Of a stretch of 64,000 bases of DNA, positions 25,771 through 34,313 are shown in pieces. Below the pieces are notes generated by a model, which saw nothing but the letters and a program-made list of their open reading frames with translations, had not been told where the DNA came from and ran no database searches. Location: NCBI RefSeq assembly GCF_027213645.1, contig NZ_JAPWGL010000001.1, positions 1 through 64,000 of the forward strand, read 5' to 3'. Made by a program: the position numbers and the translations under genes. How positions within the stretch are numbered: the stretch's first letter is position 1; each line of letters begins with the position of its first letter. Source of the stretch: Pedobacter rhodius (lineage in GTDB: Bacteria > Bacteroidota > Bacteroidia > Sphingobacteriales > Sphingobacteriaceae).

Positions 25771-27351
25771 GTGAAAAAATTAATCATCGGAACACGCGGT
25801 AGCGACCTGGCTTTATGGCAAGCAAATCATATTAAAAATGAACTGTTAGCCCTGGGGATTGAAGCAGAGATAAAAATTATCAAAACACAGGGTGATAAAA
25901 TCCTGAATTTAAGATTGGATAAATTAGAAGGAAAAGGTTTTTTTACCAAAGAACTGGAAGAGGAACTTTTAGGCGGCACAATCGACCTGGCTGTTCACTG
26001 CCTTAAAGACTTACCCACAACTCATCCTGCCGGATTAACCATCGCTGCAATTCCTCCGCGTGAAGAAGCAACAGAATATTTGTTAATTTTAAAAGATTGC
26101 GTGGATGTTTCGCAAAAGCTTTCCTTAAAAAAAGGTGCAATGGTAGGTACTTCATCAAATCGAAGAAAAGCACAGTTATTGGGCTTACGCGCTGACCTTG
26201 AAATTGAAGATTTACGGGGAAATGTTCCAACACGTATCCAAAAACTCAGGGATGAAGATTACGATGCTATTATGCTGGCAAAAGCGGGCATAAAACGTTT
26301 AGGTTTAGATGTCAGTGAATTTCATGTTGAAGAATTAGAGCCGACTGAATTTGTTCCGGCGCCTGCACAAGGTGCTTTGGCCATCCAAATCAGGGAAAAT
26401 GATGTTGAACTTTTCGCCGCATTGCAAAAACTGAATGATCCTGCCACAGCTGAAGAAGTGGCTGTTGAGCGTAAAGTTTTAAATCTTTTTGAGGGTGGTT
26501 GTCATATGCCCTTAGGTTGTTATTGCAAAAAAGAAGATGGATTGTTTGAAGTGTGGACTTCAAAGGCTGAAACTGCTGAAGATTTCCCGGAACGCTTGTT
26601 TCTGCGTTCAAAAACTACTGATGGCTTAGCTGAAAAAATTGTTGCAAAATTTGATGTAGCAAGAAAAAAGCCGGCTAAGGTGTTCATTTCCCGTGAAATC
26701 GGAGAACATAGTTATTTCAGGAAAGCTTTAGAAAGTAATAATATAGAAATTGAGGGACGTTCATTAATCCGTACGTTTCCTATTGTAACGGTTTTAGACC
26801 AGTTTATTTTGAAGAATATCGACTGGATTTTCTTCAGTAGCAGGAATAGTGTGGAATACTTCTTTAACTTAAAACCACAATTACCAAAGAAAACAAAGTT
26901 TGGTGTTGTGGGCAGGGGCTCGGAAGATGCCCTGCGTAAGTTTAATCATTTTGCAGATTTTGTTGGCGCAAGTGGTGATATTACTGAAGTTGCCGAAGAT
27001 TTTGCAAAACTCGTTTCAGGAAAAAATGTATTGTTTCCGAGGGCACAGGATTCATTGCAATCCATTCAGAAATCTTTACCCGCTGATGCAAAAATTATAG
27101 ATTTGCCAATTTATGAAACCGTAATTGAAGAAAATATCGACCAGAGTTATGCTGATGTTTTGATTTTTACCAGCCCGTCGAATGTCGATGCGTACTTTGC
27201 TGATAATTTACTGGAGCCTGGTCAGCAGGTTATTGCCATCGGAAATTCAACAGGAAAGAAATTTGATGAAATGGGGGTAAGTTATACTTTACCATATTCA
27301 CCTGATGAAATTGGTTTGGCTGAAGCTGTTTTTGGAATAGAGATAAAATAG
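25771..27351 (+). CDS. hemCD: Fused porphobilinogen deaminase and uroporphyrinogen-III synthase
   Basis: The 526-residue protein joins two consecutive heme enzymes. Residues 1-300 are HemC: IGTRGSDLALWQA, the substrate-binding TSSNRRKAQL, GNVPTR, and Cys244 in EGGCHMPLGCY, which holds the dipyrromethane cofactor. From about residue 302 (KVFISREIGEHSYFRKALE) to the end is a HemD domain (IFFSSRNSVEYFF, VVGRGSEDALRK, ADVLIFTSPSNVDAYF). The start is GTG. A fusion passes hydroxymethylbilane directly to the ring-closing enzyme. Fused forms are known in several Bacteroidota. Confidence 0.94.
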   Translation: MKKLIIGTRGSDLALWQANHIKNELLALGIEAEIKIIKTQGDKILNLRLDKLEGKGFFTKELEEELLGGTIDLAVHCLKDLPTTHPAGLTIAAIPPREEATEYLLILKDCVDVSQKLSLKKGAMVGTSSNRRKAQLLGLRADLEIEDLRGNVPTRIQKLRDEDYDAIMLAKAGIKRLGLDVSEFHVEELEPTEFVPAPAQGALAIQIRENDVELFAALQKLNDPATAEEVAVERKVLNLFEGGCHMPLGCYCKKEDGLFEVWTSKAETAEDFPERLFLRSKTTDGLAEKIVAKFDVARKKPAKVFISREIGEHSYFRKALESNNIEIEGRSLIRTFPIVTVLDQFILKNIDWIFFSSRNSVEYFFNLKPQLPKKTKFGVVGRGSEDALRKFNHFADFVGASGDITEVAEDFAKLVSGKNVLFPRAQDSLQSIQKSLPADAKIIDLPIYETVIEENIDQSYADVLIFTSPSNVDAYFADNLLEPGQQVIAIGNSTGKKFDEMGVSYTLPYSPDEIGLAEAVFGIEIK

Positions 27352-27538
27352 AGGTTTAGGGGTTAAAGGTGCAGGGTTTAGGAGCAGAAAGGCGAAAGTT
27401 TAAACTGAAATGAATAGCCACTTCGTCATTGCGAAGCATGAAGCAATCTTAAAGTGAAAATAAAAGCAGGTTTTTGAAATGATAATTTTATAAAATTTGA
27501 GGGGTATCCCCCTTTGGAGTGGGCAGGGGAGGATTTAT
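27352..27538 (+). repeat. Intergenic repeats between hemCD and hemB
   Basis: A GGTTTAGGGGTTAAAGG-type tract (27352-27405) is followed by a REP-like CGTCATTGCGAAGCATGAAGC (27424-27444) and a GGGGTATCCCCCTTTGG-type piece (27501-27530). The only open frame across here is on the minus strand and looks repeat-derived, so no gene is called. Confidence 0.6.
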
Positions 27539-27769
27539 GTTTGAAACACCGAACCCGTGTGGAATAAACCCGATTGAAGTGGAAATACTTTTTGACGGTT
27601 TTACGAAAAAGATTGCCACGTCGTTCCTCCTCGCAATGACGGAAATGGAGCATACTGACAAAAGTTAAAAAAGATTGAAACGAAAAGCGGGGCTGCAATA
27701 ACCGAAGAGTCACTGAAATTGCTTTTCGAATTAATATTAGATAATGTTTCGTGAGGACACGAACCATGG
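27539..27769 (+). repeat. Mosaic intergenic element, copy A
   Basis: The copy runs from GTTTGAAAC through the block AAACCCGATTGAAGTGGA (27566-27583), an insert with a REP-like GATTGCCACGTCGTTCCTCC (27613-27644), then GATTGAAACGAAAAGCGGGG and GCTTTTC, and ends in the hairpin TTTCGTG-AGGA-CACGAA followed by CCATGG. The same blocks, in the same order, occur at 30444 and, inverted, at 53039. Confidence 0.7.
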
Positions 27770-27789
27770 AGTTTTGAGAGAAATAATAC

Positions 27790-27832
27790 GACATCAAGTT
27801 TTGATACTTGATACTAAATACTTGATACTAAT
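27790..27832 (+). repeat. ATACTTGATACTAA-type direct repeats before hemB
   Basis: Four degenerate copies of GATACTTGATACTAAA directly precede the hemB start. The family recurs at 41.93, 44.04, 48.71, 59.85 and 61.63 kb, in either direction. Confidence 0.7.
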
Positions 27833-27835
27833 AAA

Positions 27836-28804
27836 ATGTTACATCGTCCGAGAAGATTAAGGAAAAACCCGTTGGTTAGAGAGATGGTAGCCGAAACCCG
27901 GTTATCGAAAGATATGTTTGTATACCCTTATTTTGTGGTACCCGGAACGAATGTAACACATGCAATTGATGCCATGCCTGGTGTAAACCATTATTCGGTT
28001 GACGCTTTGGTTAAGGATGTGGAATCCGGAATGAAGAAAGGCTTGAATAAAATCATGCTTTTTGGTGTGGGCGATGAAAAATCCGCTGATGCCAAATCTG
28101 CTTACCACGATCATTCATTAGTGCCAACCGCTGTTCGTGAATTGAAAAAACAATTTGGCGAAGATTTATATGTGATTACGGATGTTTGCGTTTGTTCTTA
28201 CACCACGCACGGTCATTGTGGAATTATGGAGAACGATTATGTTCAAAATGATAAAACGGTTGATGTGATAGCAAAAATGGCTTTAACACACGCACAGGCC
28301 GGAGCCGATATGTTTGCCCCATCGGATATGATGGACGGCCGAATTGAAGCGATGCGTAATTTGCTGGATGAAAACGGTTTTGTAAATGCGGCTATTATGA
28401 GTCATGCCACAAAGTTTGCCTCTGCTTATTATGGTCCGTTCAGGGAAGCTGCCGATTGCGCGCCAGGTAAGGGCGATAGAAAAGCATACCAAATGGACTT
28501 CAGAAATCCGCTTGAAGCGTTGCGTGAGGCACAATTGGATGAGCAGGAGGGCGCCGATGTATTAATGGTAAAACCCGGATTGGCTTATTTAGATATTATT
28601 CAGCGTTTAAAACAAGATACAAATTTGCCTGTTGCTGTTTATAATGTTTCAGGCGAATACTCCATGGTTAAAGCAGCTGCAGAACGTGGCTGGATTGACG
28701 AACAAAAAGTGGTTATGGAAACGATGCATGCTTTTGCAAGAGCTGGTGCAAGCATTATTACCACTTACCATATTAAAGATATTTTAAATAACGATTGGAT
28801 GTAG
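27836..28804 (+). CDS. hemB: Delta-aminolevulinic acid dehydratase
   Basis: HemB condenses two 5-aminolevulinate molecules to porphobilinogen. The 322-residue protein has the zinc-type metal site (DVCVCSYTTHGHCG, three cysteines at about 119-130) and both Schiff-base lysines, in SHATKFASAYYG and MVKPGLAYLD. It therefore belongs to the zinc-dependent group rather than the Mg-only group. Full length. ATG 27836 fits the family start. Located between hemCD and hemL. Confidence 0.97.
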   Translation: MLHRPRRLRKNPLVREMVAETRLSKDMFVYPYFVVPGTNVTHAIDAMPGVNHYSVDALVKDVESGMKKGLNKIMLFGVGDEKSADAKSAYHDHSLVPTAVRELKKQFGEDLYVITDVCVCSYTTHGHCGIMENDYVQNDKTVDVIAKMALTHAQAGADMFAPSDMMDGRIEAMRNLLDENGFVNAAIMSHATKFASAYYGPFREAADCAPGKGDRKAYQMDFRNPLEALREAQLDEQEGADVLMVKPGLAYLDIIQRLKQDTNLPVAVYNVSGEYSMVKAAAERGWIDEQKVVMETMHAFARAGASIITTYHIKDILNNDWM

Positions 28805-28805
28805 A

Positions 28806-28895
28806 TAAGCTGAAAGCTTAAAGCCGAAAGATCAAAGCCGTTCTATAGCGCTTTACTTTTTGCTTTAAGCTTTAGTCTTTCAGCTTTTAGCTTAA
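28806..28895 (+). repeat. AAAGC/CTTTAG inverted tract between hemB and hemL
   Basis: The left part (AAGCTGAAAGCTTAAAGCCG) and the right part (CTTTAAGCTTTAGTCTTTCA) are opposite orientations of the same low-complexity family. Together they form a long imperfect hairpin in the hemB-hemL spacer. It may act on transcript stability or termination; this is inference. Confidence 0.6.
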
Positions 28896-28900
28896 TAAAA

Positions 28901-30271
28901 ATGTTAGATTCATTAAAGAAAATATTTTCAGGCAATGAGGCCGAGATTCCGTTAAATACAGGGAGTAAACCGGATATTTCGAGGGTAAAATCTGCGGAGT
29001 TGTATGAGAAGTCAAAAACGTATTTCCCGGGTGGGGTAAACTCTCCGGTTAGGGCTTTTAAGTCCGTTTACGGAACACCGCTTTTTATTGAAAAAGGTGA
29101 TGGCTGCCACATTTGGGATGCCGATGGTAATAAATTCATCGATTTCTGTGGAAGTTGGGGGCCTTTAATTTTAGGCCATAATAACCCTAAAATACGCGAG
29201 AAAGTGACTGATGTGATGCAAAACGGAATGAGTTTCGGTGCACCAACAGCTTTGGAAAATGAGCTGGCAGAGTTAATTATTAAAAATAATCGTTTTGTAG
29301 AAAAAATCCGTTTTACAAGTTCGGGCACGGAAGCGGTAATGTCGGCAATTCGATTGGCAAGAGGTTTTACAGGAAGAGATAAAATTTTAAAATTCGAGGG
29401 TTGTTACCACGGTCATAGCGATTCGCTTCTGGTTAAAGCGGGTTCAGGTTTAGTTACTTTCGGCGAAACGTCTTCTGCCGGTGTACCAAAATCTTTTGCT
29501 GAAGAAACGATTGTAGTTCCTTTAAATGATACAACCGCCATTGAGCAGGCCTTTGCCCAATTTAAAGACCAGATTGCTGCAGTAATTATCGAGGGTATTC
29601 CGGCTAATAATGGCTTAATTATGCAGGATGAGCAATACATTCATTTCCTGCGTAAAATTTGTACAGATAATAATTCGTTGCTGATTTTTGATGAAGTAAT
29701 TACGGGTTTTAGAGTAGGTTTCGAAGGTGCTGCTGCCTATTATGGCATCGCACCTGATATCGTAACCTACGGGAAAATTATTGGTGGAGGTTTGCCGGTT
29801 GGTATGTATGGTGCATCGGCTGAAATTATGGGTCATATTTCGCCTGATGGTGGCGTTTACCAGGCTGGTACATTATCCGGAAATCCGGTGGCAATGGCTG
29901 CGGGTATTGCAACTTTAACGGAATTAAATAAATCTGGCTTCTACAAAGATTTAAATAACAAAGCACAAGAGTTTGTAGCGAGTATTCAACGTTTTGCAAC
30001 AGCTAGAAATTATAAATTTAAAGTGTTTACAATTGGTTCCATTTTTTGGTTTGCTTTTACGGAGAAAGATAAAATTCAATCTGCTGATGATATTGACGCG
30101 AACAGCATGGAGAAATTCAAAATCATGCACCGAGAGTTGTTAAACAGAGGAATTTATTTAGGCCCATCGGGATATGAAGTTGGTTTCGTATCTTCAGCTC
30201 ATACAAAGATCGAACTGGAGAAAGCGAAACGAGCAATTTTTGAAGCGCTTGATTTGGTTTTTAAAAAGTAG
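28901..30271 (+). CDS. hemL: Glutamate-1-semialdehyde 2,1-aminomutase
   Basis: HemL converts glutamate-1-semialdehyde to 5-aminolevulinate with pyridoxal or pyridoxamine phosphate. The 456-residue protein has YFPGGVNSPVRAF near the N terminus, the cofactor Lys292 in VTYGKIIGGGLPVGMYG, FDEVITGFRVG before it, and GTLSGNPVAMAAG after it. About 28 residues precede the usual family start (SAELYEKSKTYFPGG); no other in-frame ATG is close, so I keep ATG 28901. Third-to-last of the heme genes here. Confidence 0.96.
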   Translation: MLDSLKKIFSGNEAEIPLNTGSKPDISRVKSAELYEKSKTYFPGGVNSPVRAFKSVYGTPLFIEKGDGCHIWDADGNKFIDFCGSWGPLILGHNNPKIREKVTDVMQNGMSFGAPTALENELAELIIKNNRFVEKIRFTSSGTEAVMSAIRLARGFTGRDKILKFEGCYHGHSDSLLVKAGSGLVTFGETSSAGVPKSFAEETIVVPLNDTTAIEQAFAQFKDQIAAVIIEGIPANNGLIMQDEQYIHFLRKICTDNNSLLIFDEVITGFRVGFEGAAAYYGIAPDIVTYGKIIGGGLPVGMYGASAEIMGHISPDGGVYQAGTLSGNPVAMAAGIATLTELNKSGFYKDLNNKAQEFVASIQRFATARNYKFKVFTIGSIFWFAFTEKDKIQSADDIDANSMEKFKIMHRELLNRGIYLGPSGYEVGFVSSAHTKIELEKAKRAIFEALDLVFKK

Positions 30272-30443
30272 GTTTTTATAACTATAGAAATTTAGTTTTT
30301 AACCATATAAGGCATTTAGGAAAATATAAGCTCAACTGCTTTGCAAAGCAGGAGTAGTGAAGAAACTTTGAGGGGAACTTCTCCCGATTTTATCGGGAAG
30401 TTGGATGTGGTTTTTTTATTTCTTGCAGAAGCCCACGTTTCCT
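30272..30443 (+). other. Gap after hemL with hairpin
   Basis: Non-coding. A bulged hairpin (AACTTCTCCCGA at 30376-30387 with TCGGGAAGTT at 30393-30402) is followed 8 bases later by seven Ts and may terminate hemL. The remainder shows nothing I can name. Confidence 0.45.
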
Positions 30444-30667
30444 AAACCCGATTGAAGCGGAAATACTTTTTTTAGCAGTAAACCTGAATAAACGGTGATG
30501 CTGAGGTACGAAGCATCTGCAACAGATGAAACAGATGCTTCGTGCCTCAGCATGACAGAAATTTAAAAAAGATTGAAGCAAAAAGCGGGACTGCAATGAC
30601 AAAAATGAATAGAACATTGCTTTTCAAATAATAATAATTCTATTGTTCATGAAGACACAAACCATGG
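30444..30667 (+). repeat. Mosaic intergenic element, copy B
   Basis: The copy has the 5' block AAACCCGATTGAAGCGGA (30444-30461), an inserted REP hairpin (22-bp stem, 30498-30519 with 30532-30553, one wobble pair), the block GATTGAAGCAAAAAGCGGGA, CATTGCTTTTC, and a decayed 3' hairpin GTTCATG-AAGA-CACAAAC before CCATGG. The insert is different from that in copies A and C. Confidence 0.7.
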
Positions 30668-30724
30668 CGATAAAAATATAATTTAGTGATTTAGGACTAA
30701 ATCTTAAAATCCTGGTAAAGACAG

Positions 30725-31591
30725 ATGAAAAAATCCATTATCATATTTTATGCATTATTGCTTTATGCATTAATCCAGCTGATTTCCTGGGGTACCTTGG
30801 TGGTGCGACTGCAACCGAGCCGTATGACGATGATTATGGGCGAGGGTTCAGTGTTTTTATTTCTGCTTTGTATTGGTGGTTATTTTTTGCATCAATCCTT
30901 AAAGCGTGAAGATAAGCTGAAAGAACAGCAACAGAATTTCCTGATGTCTATAACACATGAGCTGAAATCGCCGTTGGCGGCAATAAAACTTTCTATTCAA
31001 ACCATTGTTAAGAGAGATCTGGATAAAGCCCGTCAGGTTTCGCTGCTGAATAATTCTTTAAAAGACATTGAACGGCTGGATGATTTGGTAGAAAATATGT
31101 TGCTGGCAACCAAAATAGAAAACCGTTCTTACAGCTTTCCGAAGGAAGAATTTAATTTCTCGGAATTGGTTTATAAAATTACAGATAGATTGCAGGTTCA
31201 TTCTTGTGGCAACGAACAACTTATCAATGCTCAAATTCAGCCAAATTTGCAGTTAACTGGTGACAAATTTGCCTTATCGTCAGTCGTAACAAATTTAATT
31301 GAAAATGCAGTAAAGTATTCCAGTCCCTGTGATGAGGTAAATGTGCTTTTAGACAAGGTTGACGGGCATATTCGCCTTAGTGTAATCGATAAAGGGCCGG
31401 GTATTTCAGATGCCGAAAAAATGTTGATATTTGATAAGTTTTACCGCGTTGGTAATGAGAATGTCAGGAAAGCGAAAGGAACAGGTTTAGGCTTGTTTAT
31501 TGTGAAAGAGGTTTTACAATACCATGATGCAGATATTACAGTAAAAGACAATCTGCCTCAGGGAAGTATTTTTGAAGTAACATTTAGTTAA
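30725..31591 (+). CDS. Sensor histidine kinase
   Basis: The 288-residue kinase has two membrane helices (about 5-25 and 42-57) with almost no extracytoplasmic loop, then directly a HisKA domain with His78 in SITHELKSPLAAIK and a HATPase domain (NLIENAVKYS, DKGPGIS, FDKFYRVGNENVRKAKGTGLGLFI). No HAMP or PAS domain is present, so sensing must involve the membrane helices. It is 8 bases ahead of its response regulator. Located inside the heme region; the signal is unknown. Confidence 0.93.
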   Translation: MKKSIIIFYALLLYALIQLISWGTLVVRLQPSRMTMIMGEGSVFLFLLCIGGYFLHQSLKREDKLKEQQQNFLMSITHELKSPLAAIKLSIQTIVKRDLDKARQVSLLNNSLKDIERLDDLVENMLLATKIENRSYSFPKEEFNFSELVYKITDRLQVHSCGNEQLINAQIQPNLQLTGDKFALSSVVTNLIENAVKYSSPCDEVNVLLDKVDGHIRLSVIDKGPGISDAEKMLIFDKFYRVGNENVRKAKGTGLGLFIVKEVLQYHDADITVKDNLPQGSIFEVTFS

Positions 31592-31599
31592 TCTCAATT

Positions 31600-32304
31600 A
31601 TGTCACAAAAATTAAGAATTCTATTGGTAGAAGACGAGGATCACTTGTTAGATGCTATCAAATTAAACCTCGAACTTGAGGGCTATAAAGTTCATGCCGT
31701 TAAAGATGGCAAAACCGCTCTTAAAGTATTTAAAGAAGAACGCTTTAATCTAATCGTATTGGATGTTATGTTGCCTGAAATGGATGGTTTCCAGGTTTGC
31801 GAAACAATCCGTCTGGAGAATGCAGAAGTTCCGATTATGTTTTTAACAGCTAAAAATACGTCGGAAGACCGTGTTTTAGGTCTGAAAAAAGGCGCTGATG
31901 ATTATTTAGTTAAACCTTTCAACTTGGAGGAATTAATTCTTCGCGTTGGTATTCTGGTTAAACGCAGTTTAAAATCGGATGATTTAAAAGAATTAAATTC
32001 TTATAAAATCGGCGATAAAACAATCTATTTTAACTCTTTTGAATTGAAACACGATGATGGTACCATCACACCGTTAACCAAAAAGGAAACGATGTTGTTG
32101 AAGCTATTAATCGAGCGTAAAAACGATGCGGTTTCTCGTGAACAGATTTTAGAAACGGTTTGGAATTATGATGTCTATCCATCAACCAGAACGATTGATA
32201 ACTTCATTTTAACATTCCGTAAGTATTTCGAACCAGATCAGAAAAATCCTGTTTATTTCCATTCAATTCGTGGTGTAGGCTATAAATTTACTGATATCCA
32301 TTAA
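31600..32304 (+). CDS. OmpR-family response regulator
   Basis: The 234-residue regulator has a receiver domain with the phosphorylation site Asp55 (LIVLDVMLPEMDG), the acidic pair EDED near residue 11 and the Lys in VKPFN, followed by a winged-helix DNA-binding domain (TPLTKKETMLLKLLIERK, SREQILETVWNYD, RTIDNFILTFRKYFE, RGVGYKFTD). Its partner kinase is just upstream. The stop overlaps the ATG of the next gene by one base, so three genes are coupled. Confidence 0.95.
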   Translation: MSQKLRILLVEDEDHLLDAIKLNLELEGYKVHAVKDGKTALKVFKEERFNLIVLDVMLPEMDGFQVCETIRLENAEVPIMFLTAKNTSEDRVLGLKKGADDYLVKPFNLEELILRVGILVKRSLKSDDLKELNSYKIGDKTIYFNSFELKHDDGTITPLTKKETMLLKLLIERKNDAVSREQILETVWNYDVYPSTRTIDNFILTFRKYFEPDQKNPVYFHSIRGVGYKFTDIH

Positions 32305-32819
32305 TGTACAATAGTCTTGGCAGGTATGCGTTGATGGCCGTATTTTTACTGGCCGCTTTGGTATGCGTGTTTTTTACCCAGTATGAATTGGCCGCAGTTG
32401 CAGGCTTTTTGTTTGTTTTTGTGATTTGGAGTCATTTCAGGCACAGTTCTGTTTTAATGGCCTCAAAATATTTCAAGAATAATGAATTTGGAAAAGCAAA
32501 GCTGATGCTGGGTGAAGTGCCGAATCCGGAAAGATTATCTAAAAACCGAAGAGGTTACTATGAATTTATGCAAGGCAATTTGGCTTTGAAAGAAGAACAA
32601 TGGGATAAGGCTGAATACCATTTTCAGTTGGCGAGTCGCTTTCCTGTTGGAGGGAAAACTCAAAAGTCTTTCGTTTTAATTCATTTAGCTAATCTGGCCT
32701 TGAGGAAAAAGGATAAAGAAAAGGCTGAAGCTTATGTTAAGGTTGCCAAAGAACTTGCAGAATCGCCGCGTTCGAAAGATATAATTGTTAAGATTGAAAA
32801 AGAAATAAGCAGATTATAA
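32304..32819 (+). CDS. Membrane protein with TPR-like tail, unknown function
   Basis: The 171-residue protein has two N-terminal membrane helices (YALMAVFLLAALVCVFF, LAAVAGFLFVFVIWSHF), then a helical soluble tail with TPR-like repeats (YYEFMQGNLALKEEQWDKAEYHFQLA and a second about 40 residues later). It overlaps the response regulator by one base, so it may take part in the two-component system's function or output. I do not recognise a named family. Confidence 0.75.
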   Translation: MYNSLGRYALMAVFLLAALVCVFFTQYELAAVAGFLFVFVIWSHFRHSSVLMASKYFKNNEFGKAKLMLGEVPNPERLSKNRRGYYEFMQGNLALKEEQWDKAEYHFQLASRFPVGGKTQKSFVLIHLANLALRKKDKEKAEAYVKVAKELAESPRSKDIIVKIEKEISRL

Positions 32820-32840
32820 TATTCGTATTGTCATTTTGAG

Positions 32841-32887
32841 AAACGAAGCGCCGGTTTAGGAATAAAAAGGTACTTCGTTTTTTTTTT
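32841..32887 (+). terminator. Possible terminator after the two-component operon
   Basis: AAACGAAG (32841-32848) pairs perfectly with CTTCGTTT (32873-32880) and is followed by a run of Ts. The 24-base loop is long, so confidence is modest. Confidence 0.5.
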
Positions 32888-32892
32888 ATTTA

Positions 32893-32900
32893 TACCTTTG
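32893..32900 (+). promoter_or_regulatory. -7 box upstream of hemE
   Basis: TACCTTTG matches TAnnTTTG exactly. Transcription from here would give hemE a 5' leader of about 118 bases containing the REP-like element at 32923-33001. Confidence 0.5.
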
Positions 32901-32922
32901 CGCAATTAAAATTTTGCTTTAT

Positions 32923-33001
32923 CGTCATGCTGATTTGATAGCTATCGGATTTATTTCAGCATCTTTCTGCTATTAAGACGCTGAAATGATTCAGGGTGAC
33001 G
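32923..33001 (+). repeat. REP-like palindromic element in the hemE leader
   Basis: CGTCA (32923-32927) pairs with TGACG (32997-33001) and ATTTCAGC (32953-32960) with GCTGAAAT (32980-32987). The sequence resembles those at 25611-25660 and, inverted, 23725-23765. It lies between the hemE promoter and start codon. Confidence 0.65.
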
Positions 33002-33024
33002 ACGAGGCGACACAAATACAAATC

Positions 33025-34050
33025 ATGAAGAATAATTTATTTTTAGACGCTGCATTTTCGAAACAAACAGAACGCCCACCAGTGTGGATGATGCGCCAGG
33101 CTGGTCGGTTTATGCCACAATATTGGGAGATTAAGAACAAGTACTCTTTTTTAGAGATGTGTAAAACGCCCGAAATTGCAGCTGATGTTACGATGTTGCC
33201 TGTTGATTTGTTGGGTATTGATGCGGCGATTTTATTCTGTGATATTTTAGTAACTGGTGAGGCTATGGGCGGCGATTTGAGTTTTACTCAGGGTGTTGGC
33301 CCTAAGTTTGCAAACCCGGTGCGCAATGCTCAGGATATTGAAAACTTAAATGTCGATTGTCTGAATGAATTGCAGTATGTTGCTGATGCGATTAAAGTGA
33401 TTCAACAACGTCTAAATGGCAATATCCCACTAATCGGTTTCGCCGGTGCACCCTTTACGGTAATGAGTTATTTAATTGAGGGTGGTTCTTCTAAAGATTT
33501 TAAATTAACGAAGCTTTTTATACATAACCAACCGGAATTAGCATATAAACTTTTGGCAAAAATTGCGAAAGTAACAGCTGATTATTTAAATCTTCAGATT
33601 GCTGCCGGCGTTAATGCGGTTCAGATTTTTGATAGCTGGGCACTTGCCTTATCCTGGAACGATTATCAGGAATTCTCACACCGTTACATCCAGGAGATTA
33701 TTTCGAATTTAAACAGAAAAGATATTCCGGTAATTTCTTTTTGCAAAGGAAGTTCGGTCTTTGCGCCAATTATGGCTGAAGCAAAACCCGATGTGATTTC
33801 GGTAGACTGGAATGCAGATTTATTGAACATTAAAAATGCTTTGCCTGCAGGGATTGCCGTTCAGGGAAATTTAGACCCGCATATTTTATACGCAGACCAA
33901 TCGGTAATTAAAGCACAAATTCATAAACTATTTGAGCGCATGCGTGGAACAGAGGGATTTATTTTCAATCTAGGTCATGGTATTATGCCGGATATCCCTT
34001 TTGATAATGTGAAATATGCGATTGAAGTGGTTAAAGAGTTTAGGTATTAA
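33025..34050 (+). CDS. hemE: Uroporphyrinogen decarboxylase
   Basis: HemE removes four carboxyl groups from uroporphyrinogen III to give coproporphyrinogen III. The 341-residue protein starts at ATG 33025 (MKNNLFLDAAF), which fits the family; the frame stays open 13 codons upstream but only through the REP-like element. Signatures: PPVWMMRQAGRFMPQY (substrate-binding Arg pair), GFAGAPFTVMSYLIEGG, and the late NLGHGIMPDIP. Next downstream are a small toxin module and a hemJ-like gene. Confidence 0.96.
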   Translation: MKNNLFLDAAFSKQTERPPVWMMRQAGRFMPQYWEIKNKYSFLEMCKTPEIAADVTMLPVDLLGIDAAILFCDILVTGEAMGGDLSFTQGVGPKFANPVRNAQDIENLNVDCLNELQYVADAIKVIQQRLNGNIPLIGFAGAPFTVMSYLIEGGSSKDFKLTKLFIHNQPELAYKLLAKIAKVTADYLNLQIAAGVNAVQIFDSWALALSWNDYQEFSHRYIQEIISNLNRKDIPVISFCKGSSVFAPIMAEAKPDVISVDWNADLLNIKNALPAGIAVQGNLDPHILYADQSVIKAQIHKLFERMRGTEGFIFNLGHGIMPDIPFDNVKYAIEVVKEFRY

Positions 34051-34096
34051 CCTTTAGAACCCTATAAGAGGACTTTTAACAGCGAGCGTAAATTGT

Positions 34097-34104
34097 TATA
34101 TTTG
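34097..34104 (+). promoter_or_regulatory. -7 box upstream of the toxin-antitoxin pair
   Basis: TATATTTG is an exact TAnnTTTG match 30 bases before the antitoxin ATG. Confidence 0.5.
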
Positions 34105-34133
34105 CTATACAAGTTTAAGTATAAAAATTTTCC

Positions 34134-34313
34134 ATGAAAAAGACTGAAATCATAAATACTTTGAAAGAGATGCCCGATGAGTTTTCTGCGGATGAATTGA
34201 TTGAGAGAATTTTATTACTTCAAAAAATTGATGCTGGATTAAATCAGGTAAAAGAGGGGAAGGTTTATTCAGAGGAAGAAGCTGAGCAGAAATTAGACCG
34301 ATGGCTAAAATAG
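34134..34313 (+). CDS. Small antitoxin of a RelE/ParE-type module
   Basis: ATG 34134 opens a 59-residue protein (MKKTEIINTLKEMPDEF..., ending EQKLDRWLK). It is short, acidic and helical, with the pattern of antitoxins in which an N-terminal helix pair (ELIERILLLQKI) precedes a toxin-binding C terminus (YSEEEAEQKLDRWLK). Its last 13 bases overlap the start of a RelE/ParE toxin gene, the usual coupled arrangement. No clear DNA-binding motif is visible. Confidence 0.8.
   Translation: MKKTEIINTLKEMPDEFSADELIERILLLQKIDAGLNQVKEGKVYSEEEAEQKLDRWLK

Noticed and set aside
27426..27797. Open frame of 123 codons on the minus strand
   Set aside because: It spans REP-like and mosaic-element sequence between hemCD and hemB; the reading is repeat-derived and shares no protein features.
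30390..30617. Open frame of 75 codons on the minus strand
   Set aside because: It runs through copy B of the mosaic element, with Cys/Phe-rich translation typical of repeats read in a chance frame.
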